From Corynebacterium sp. HMSC27B11 (GTDB lineage Bacteria > Actinomycetota > Actinomycetes > Mycobacteriales > Mycobacteriaceae), in NCBI RefSeq assembly GCF_001815985.1, contig NZ_KV823542.1, positions 1 through 38,825 of the forward strand: a stretch of 38,825 nucleotides of DNA, read 5' to 3'. Positions 34,136 through 38,825 of the stretch are shown piece after piece. Within the stretch, counting starts at the first letter, position 1, and each line of letters opens with the position of its first letter. A program made the translations under genes and the position numbers. The notes under the pieces are model-generated. The model did no database searches, had not been told where the DNA came from, and saw only the letters and a program-made list of their open reading frames with translations.

Positions 34136-35470
34136 GTGCGTCAACTGCTCGTAGACACCACGCCCTTGAAGGTTCCCGAATTTCGCCGCCTATGGCAGGC
34201 AAACATCGTCACCGTTATCGGCGCACAGCTCAACATCATCGCTGTTCCTGCCCACATCTACGCGCTGACCGGCAGTTCCGCCTACGTCGGACTCGCCAGC
34301 CTCTGCGGCTTCGTCCCGCTGGTGGTCTTCGGACTCTACGGCGGTTCCCTCGCAGACAGCATGGACCGCCGAACCCTGCTCCACATCACCACCACCGGCA
34401 TGATTCTTTCGGCGGCAGGATTCTGGGTCTTCGCGGCGACCGGTGGCGCCTCCGTGTGGCCCTTGCTTGCCCTATTCGCGGTGCAGCAAGGATTCTTTGC
34501 CGTCAACCAGCCCACCAGGGTTGCCATCATTGCCACCCTGGTGGGCAGGCAACAGATCGCCGCGGCGACCAGCCTTAACATGACAGTCCAGCAGGCCGGA
34601 GCGATCGTCGGTCCGGTGCTGGGCGGCATGTTGATTCCGATCCTCGGGTTCAGCTGGTTGTACTTCCTGGATTTTATGGCGCTGTTCGCCACGCTCTACG
34701 CCGTGCACCGACTGCCCGCGTTGCCGCCGCGGACTACCGATGACGGACAGCCCGCGAAGGCGGGGATCGCCTCCGTGATCGACGGCTTCCGGTTCCTGCT
34801 CACACAGCCGATCATCCTCATGACTTTCGCCATCGACCTCATCGCGATGGTTTTCGGCTCACCGCGGGCACTTATCCCGCAGATGTCCGCCGAAGACTTC
34901 GGGGAACAGGCCAGTGGCGGGATCATGTACGCGCTGCTGTTCGCGGCCCTGCCCGTGGGCGCAGTCCTCGGTGGACTGTTCTCCGGCGTGGTGACGAAAA
35001 TCGAACGCCGCGGACTGGGCGTGACCTGCTTCGTTGGGCTCTGGGGCGTGGCGATCCTCGTCATGGGCCTGGCCGTGTCTGCAGCGAATGGCACAGTGGG
35101 ATTGTGGGCGGCGGTGGCCCTGCTGGCCTTCGCGGCGGGTGGTGCTGCGGACATGTTCTCCGCGGTGCTGCGCTCCACGATGCTGCAGGAAGCCGCGACC
35201 GATGAGGTACGCGGCCGAGTGCAGAGCGTGTTCTTCGTGGTCGTCGTCGGCGGCCCCCGCATCGCGGACGGCCTCCACGGCTGGGCGGGCTCCCACTACC
35301 CGGCCGGCACCGTCACCGCAGCAGGCGGTGGCTTAGTCATCATCGGGACCATCGTGATGCTCCTGGTCGTGCCACGTTTCCTGACGTGGACGCCAGCAGC
35401 CGCCCTCGAAAACATCGAGGCCGAGCATCACGGAGATGCGGCTCAAGGCATTCAGAAAGAAGGGTCTTAG
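34136..35470 (+). CDS. MFS transporter, EntS-like
   Basis: This is a 444-residue major facilitator with about 12 hydrophobic segments. It begins [20 protein letters not shown] and has [17 protein letters not shown] (the loop 2-3 motif), [20 protein letters not shown] and [20 protein letters not shown], the pattern of the MFS_3/EntS group that includes siderophore and drug exporters. GTG at 34136 with AAAGGT about 11 bases upstream. Its stop is 7 bases before the nrdI ATG, and the likely nrdI ribosome site lies inside its last codons, so it is cotranscribed with nrdI. Position within the nrd cluster is unusual; the substrate is unknown. Confidence 0.9.
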   Translation: MRQLLVDTTPLKVPEFRRLWQANIVTVIGAQLNIIAVPAHIYALTGSSAYVGLASLCGFVPLVVFGLYGGSLADSMDRRTLLHITTTGMILSAAGFWVFAATGGASVWPLLALFAVQQGFFAVNQPTRVAIIATLVGRQQIAAATSLNMTVQQAGAIVGPVLGGMLIPILGFSWLYFLDFMALFATLYAVHRLPALPPRTTDDGQPAKAGIASVIDGFRFLLTQPIILMTFAIDLIAMVFGSPRALIPQMSAEDFGEQASGGIMYALLFAALPVGAVLGGLFSGVVTKIERRGLGVTCFVGLWGVAILVMGLAVSAANGTVGLWAAVALLAFAAGGAADMFSAVLRSTMLQEAATDEVRGRVQSVFFVVVVGGPRIADGLHGWAGSHYPAGTVTAAGGGLVIIGTIVMLLVVPRFLTWTPAAALENIEAEHHGDAAQGIQKEGS

Positions 35471-35477
35471 AGTTCAC

Positions 35478-35912
35478 ATGCTCATCACGTACTTCTCATC
35501 AACGACCAACAACACGCACCGCTTCGTGCAAAAGCTCGGGCTGCCGAATAAACGCATCCCGATCTACCGCTACGAGGAACCGTTGGTGGTCGATGAACCC
35601 CACGTACTCATCGTGCCCACCTACGGCGGTGGGGTGGGTATGGTGGGGGAGAACTCCCGACCCGTCCCCAAACAGGTCATCCACTTCCTCAACGAGAAGC
35701 AAAACCGGGATTATCTGCGAGGGGTCATCGCCGCTGGCAATATCAATTTTGGTCCAGATTTCTGCCTCGCCGGGGACGTCATCTCAGCCAAGTGTCAAGT
35801 GTCCTACCTCTATCGCTTCGAAATGATGGGCACGGAGCATGACGTGGAACGGGTCAAGGAGGGCCTCGCAGAATTCAAGCAGGCCATGATCGCCGAAGGC
35901 ACCTGGGAATAA
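35478..35912 (+). CDS. nrdI: NrdI, flavodoxin-like activator of class Ib ribonucleotide reductase
   Basis: NrdI is an FMN protein that supplies oxidant for assembling the Mn(III)2-tyrosyl radical in NrdF. The 144-residue product has [17 protein letters not shown] (phosphate loop), [13 protein letters not shown], and [19 protein letters not shown], all typical. ATG at 35478 is chosen from the family start [14 protein letters not shown] lies about 15 bases upstream inside the MFS gene. An in-frame ATG at 35436 would add 14 residues and overlap the MFS gene. nrdE follows after 87 bases. Confidence 0.96.
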   Translation: MLITYFSSTTNNTHRFVQKLGLPNKRIPIYRYEEPLVVDEPHVLIVPTYGGGVGMVGENSRPVPKQVIHFLNEKQNRDYLRGVIAAGNINFGPDFCLAGDVISAKCQVSYLYRFEMMGTEHDVERVKEGLAEFKQAMIAEGTWE

Positions 35913-35999
35913 CGGCCCCGAACGCCACATTAAAACTAAAAACAACGCACTACCGCCAGCTACTGGCGTCGTAATAAAGAAGAACATCAAGAGAGGACA

Positions 36000-38162
36000 A
36001 TGATGGCCGAGAACTTTGGCAAGACTGTCGCAGAGCCAGTCAAGGAGTCCGAGAAGCTGGACTACCACGCGCTCAACGCAATGCTGAACCTGTACGACGA
36101 AAACGGGCAGATTCAGTTCGACGCGGACCACCAGGCCGCGAACCAGTTCTTCCTGCAGCACGTGAACCAGAACACCGTTTTCTTCCACAACCTGGCGGAA
36201 AAGCTCGAGTACCTGGTTGAGAACAAGTACTACGACAAGGAAATCCTCGACAAGTACGATTTCCCCTTCATCAAGGCGCTGTTCAAGCAGGCTTACGCCA
36301 AGAAGTTCCGCTTCCAGTCCTTCCTCGGGGCGTACAAGTACTACACCTCCTACACCCTGAAGACCTTCGACGGTAAGCGCTACCTCGAACGCTTCGAGGA
36401 CCGCGTCTGCATGGTGGCCCTCGGCCTCGCGGATGGCGACGAGGAGATGGCGAAGTCCCTGGTGGACGAGATTATCGACGGCCGTTTCCAGCCGGCGACC
36501 CCAACCTTCCTCAACATCGGTAAGGCACAGCGTGGTGAGCCGGTGAGCTGCTTCCTCCTGCGCATCGAGGACAACATGGAGTCCATCGGCCGCTCCATCA
36601 ACTCCGCCCTGCAGCTCTCCAAGCGCGGCGGTGGCGTGGCACTGCTGCTGAGCAACATCCGTGAAGCGGGCGCGCCGATTAAGCACATCGAGAACCAGTC
36701 TTCCGGCATCATCCCGGTCATGAAGCTGCTGGAGGACGCCTTCTCCTACGCCAACCAGCTGGGTGCCCGCCAGGGGGCCGGCGCGGTGTACCTCAACGCC
36801 CACCACCCGGACATCCTGAATTTCCTGGACACCAAGCGCGAGAACGCGGACGAGAAGATCCGCATTAAGACGCTCTCCCTCGGCGTGGTGATCCCGGACG
36901 TCACCTTCGAATTGGCCCGCAAGAACGCGGACATGTACCTGTTCTCCCCGTACGACGTCGAGCGCGTCTACGGCAAGCCTTTCGCCGACATCTCCGTCAC
37001 CGAGCACTACGACGAGATGGTTGAGGACCCACGCATCCGCAAGAAGAAGATCAACGCCCGTGACTTCTTCCAGACCCTCGCGGAGATCCAGTTCGAGTCC
37101 GGCTACCCGTACATCATGTACGAGGACACTGTGAACCGTGCCAACCCGATTGCCGGCCGCATTACCCACTCGAACCTGTGCTCCGAGATCCTGCAGGTCT
37201 CCACGCCGTCCGTCTTCAACGAGGACCTCACCTACGAGACCATCGGCGATGACATCTCCTGCAACCTGGGCTCCATGAACATTGCCATGGCGATGGACTC
37301 CGCGGACTTCTCGAAGACCATCGAGACCGCAATCCGGGCGCTCACCGCTGTCTCGGATCAGACGGACATCGACTCCGTGCCGTCCATCCGCCAGGGCAAC
37401 GATCACTCGCACGCCATCGGGCTGGGGCAGATGAACCTGCACGGCTACCTGGGTCGCGAGCACATCCACTACGGCTCTGAGGAGGCGCTGGACTTCACCA
37501 ACGCCTACTTTGCTGCCGTGATGTACGAGTGCCTGAAGGCCTCCAACAAGATCGCGATCGAGCGCGGCACGGCATTCCACGACTTCGAAAACTCCGAGTA
37601 CGCATCCGGTGCCTTCTTCGACCGTTACGACCCGGCTGAGTTTGCCCCGAAGACGGAGAAGGTCAAGGAGATCTTTGCCGCATCCAGCATCGAGGTGCCG
37701 ACCGCCGAGGACTGGGCGGAGCTCAAGGCCTCCGTGGCGAAGCACGGCATCTACAACCGCAACCTGCAGGCGGTTCCGCCGACCGGCTCGATCTCGTACA
37801 TCAACAACTCCACCTCCTCGATCCACCCGATCGCCTCGAAGATCGAGATCCGCAAGGAGGGCAAGATCGGCCGCGTCTACTACGCAGCGCCGCACATGAA
37901 TAACGAGAACCTGGACTACTTCGAGGACGCCTACGAGGTCGGCTACGAGAAGATCATCGACACCTACGCGGTGGCGACCAAGTATGTGGACCAGGGCCTG
38001 TCGCTGACGCTGTTCTTCAAGGACACCGCCACGACCCGCGACATCAACCGTGCCCAGATCTACGCTTGGCGCAAGGGGATCAAGACGATCTACTACGTCC
38101 GCCTGCGCCAGACTGCGCTGAGCGGTACCGAGGTCGAGGGCTGCGTGTCCTGCATGCTCTAA
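36000..38162 (+). CDS. nrdE: Class Ib ribonucleoside-diphosphate reductase, alpha subunit
   Basis: NrdE reduces ribonucleoside diphosphates to deoxyribonucleotides with NrdF. The 720-residue product has the expected cysteines: Cys184 ([10 protein letters not shown]) and Cys421 ([10 protein letters not shown]) as the redox pair, Cys394 ([10 protein letters not shown]) as the thiyl site, and the mobile C-terminal EGCVSCML pair that NrdH reduces. [18 protein letters not shown] is also present. It lacks the N-terminal ATP-cone of class Ia enzymes, as usual for Ib. AGAGGA precedes ATG at 36000; the adjacent ATG at 36003 has better spacing and may be the true start. nrdF is not in the window. Confidence 0.98.
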   Translation: MMAENFGKTVAEPVKESEKLDYHALNAMLNLYDENGQIQFDADHQAANQFFLQHVNQNTVFFHNLAEKLEYLVENKYYDKEILDKYDFPFIKALFKQAYAKKFRFQSFLGAYKYYTSYTLKTFDGKRYLERFEDRVCMVALGLADGDEEMAKSLVDEIIDGRFQPATPTFLNIGKAQRGEPVSCFLLRIEDNMESIGRSINSALQLSKRGGGVALLLSNIREAGAPIKHIENQSSGIIPVMKLLEDAFSYANQLGARQGAGAVYLNAHHPDILNFLDTKRENADEKIRIKTLSLGVVIPDVTFELARKNADMYLFSPYDVERVYGKPFADISVTEHYDEMVEDPRIRKKKINARDFFQTLAEIQFESGYPYIMYEDTVNRANPIAGRITHSNLCSEILQVSTPSVFNEDLTYETIGDDISCNLGSMNIAMAMDSADFSKTIETAIRALTAVSDQTDIDSVPSIRQGNDHSHAIGLGQMNLHGYLGREHIHYGSEEALDFTNAYFAAVMYECLKASNKIAIERGTAFHDFENSEYASGAFFDRYDPAEFAPKTEKVKEIFAASSIEVPTAEDWAELKASVAKHGIYNRNLQAVPPTGSISYINNSTSSIHPIASKIEIRKEGKIGRVYYAAPHMNNENLDYFEDAYEVGYEKIIDTYAVATKYVDQGLSLTLFFKDTATTRDINRAQIYAWRKGIKTIYYVRLRQTALSGTEVEGCVSCML

Positions 38163-38185
38163 GGAGCGCTCGCGCTGAATAGTTG

Positions 38186-38220
38186 AAGGGTGGTGTCGGA
38201 ATGAACCGACACCACCCTTT
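38186..38220. terminator. Terminator between nrdE and ferritin
   Basis: AAGGGTGGTGTCGG (38186-38199) pairs perfectly over 14 bp with 38206-38219, with a 6-base loop. The T-run is short on either strand, but the position between two convergent genes and the stable stem support a shared terminator. Confidence 0.75.
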
Positions 38221-38291
38221 GGCTTGGGGCTGTTAGGTCAGCGCCCTGCTGATGCCACGCAACCGTGGCGAGGGGAGGGGCGAGGCGTGTT

Positions 38292-38783
38292 TTACTCGCG
38301 GCCGCCGAGCTGGGCGTCGAGCCGCAGCAGGCCGCTGCCGTCGGCGCCGACCATCTTCAGGCGGTCGATGATCTCGCCAACGGTGGCCTCCTCCTCGACC
38401 TGCTCGCTCAGGAAGGAATCCAGCAGCGGTCGGGAATCGATGTCCTTGACCTCCTCGGCGACCCGAACGAGGTCGCGGATCATCGCGGAGACCTTCTTCT
38501 CGTGGGCCAGGGAGAGCTCGAAAGCCTCCAGGGCGCTCTCGATCTTGATCTCCGGGAGCTCGATAGTCTTCAGATTGACGCGGGAATCGCGGTCGATGAG
38601 GTGATCGGCGAAGCGCTGGGCGTGCTCCCGCTCCTCGTCGGCCTGCGCGAACATCCACGCGCTCATGCCGGTCAGAGAGAGGCGGTCCAGTTCGTACGCC
38701 AGCTGGGTGTAGACCAGTGCAGCCTGGTGCTCGGCGATGACCTGATTGTTGAGGGCTTCTGCAAGCTTTTGATTGATACTCAT
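38292..38783 (-). CDS. ftn: Ferritin
   Basis: Ferritin stores iron as a ferric core in a 24-mer shell. The 163-residue four-helix protein keeps the ferroxidase ligands: Glu18 (QVIAEHQAAL), Tyr25, Glu51 and His54 (DEEREHAQRF), Glu95 (LAHEKK) and Gln128 (SEQVEEE). The ATG at 38783 lies 7 bases after TAATAT (38791-38796) with no Shine-Dalgarno, so the mRNA is probably leaderless. It is convergent with nrdE; in related genomes ferritin lies between nrdE and nrdF. No DtxR-type operator can be judged because the window ends 29 bases beyond the -10 box. Confidence 0.96.
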   Translation of the reverse strand: MSINQKLAEALNNQVIAEHQAALVYTQLAYELDRLSLTGMSAWMFAQADEEREHAQRFADHLIDRDSRVNLKTIELPEIKIESALEAFELSLAHEKKVSAMIRDLVRVAEEVKDIDSRPLLDSFLSEQVEEEATVGEIIDRLKMVGADGSGLLRLDAQLGGRE

Positions 38784-38790
38784 AGCAGCA

Positions 38791-38796
38791 ATATTA
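38791..38796 (-). promoter_or_regulatory. -10 box of ferritin, leaderless type
   Basis: TAATAT on the minus strand with 7 bases to the ATG. The -35 region would fall at about 38814-38819 and shows no clear match. Confidence 0.5.
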
Positions 38797-38825
38797 CTGG
38801 ACGGTGGGGCGTGTGACTAGGGGGG

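Noticed and set aside
33842..34144. Minus-strand ORF of 100 codons between nrdH and the MFS gene
   Set aside because: No ribosome site, promoter or recognisable product; it runs into the MFS start.
35784..37895. Minus-strand ORF of 703 codons
   Set aside because: Antisense shadow of nrdE and the nrdI end; no family resemblance.
1..38825. CRISPR array, prophage or defence system
   Set aside because: No spaced direct repeats, Cas, phage structural or known defence proteins are seen in any frame.

Overview
The window reads as chromosomal DNA of a high-GC Corynebacterium. The evidence is the actinobacterial block prfB / ftsE-ftsX / smpB / ssrA, the paired HisN-type and inositol-monophosphatase-type phosphatases before prfB, the tmRNA tag AENTQRDYALAA, the cluster rpmJ / nrdH / nrdI / nrdE / ferritin, and many genes whose start codon lies 6-8 bases after a TAnnnT -10 box, as in leaderless corynebacterial transcripts. 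The species cannot be fixed from the sequence alone.

Layout. 1-426: end of an IS3-family (IS150-like) element with a partial orfA, inserted 74 bp past the pntB stop. 501-6331 (minus): transhydrogenase pntA-pntB, glucosamine-6-phosphate deaminase nagB and phosphoglucose isomerase pgi. 6332-6589: a degenerate 40-bp tandem repeat, then gabD (plus). 8256-9976 (minus): hisN and a second IMPase-family phosphatase, divergent from prfB. 11146-16765 (minus): putA and an AbgT-family transporter, lying between prfB and ftsE. 16816-20634 (plus): ftsE, ftsX, smpB, an unrecognised membrane protein with WPxIx pentads, and ssrA. 20635-21958: a gene-poor stretch with one MORN-like gene. 21959-25589: a Dcu-type C4-dicarboxylate transporter, a small lipoprotein and an AlsT-type Na+/alanine symporter. 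25883-27573: a membrane-anchored DsbA-like protein, tRNA-Ala(GGC) and a proline-rich two-helix membrane protein. 27827-30775 (minus): an MMPL exporter followed by a TetR regulator. 31017-32907: VKOR, a DCC-family thiol protein and nadE. 33089-38162 (plus): a cysteine-free rpmJ, nrdH, an MFS exporter, nrdI and nrdE. 38292-38783 (minus): ferritin.

The genes are mostly housekeeping: NADPH balance and sugar phosphates (pntAB, pgi, nagB), amino-acid and dicarboxylate use (putA, gabD, Dcu, AlsT), division (FtsEX), ribosome rescue and termination (prfB, smpB, ssrA), extracytoplasmic disulfide chemistry (DsbA-like, VKOR, perhaps DCC) and class Ib deoxyribonucleotide synthesis with iron storage.

I found no CRISPR array, phage, toxin-antitoxin pair or recognisable defence island. 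The points most worth a second look are a possible leaderless 55-codon Arg/Pro-rich leader ORF before putA, a 14-codon upstream ORF whose stop lies in the Shine-Dalgarno of VKOR, tandem NrdR-like boxes 32 bp apart upstream of nrdH, an MFS gene inside the nrdH-nrdI-nrdE cluster, two convergent gene pairs with overlapping stop codons, and the pentad-repeat membrane protein between smpB and ssrA.
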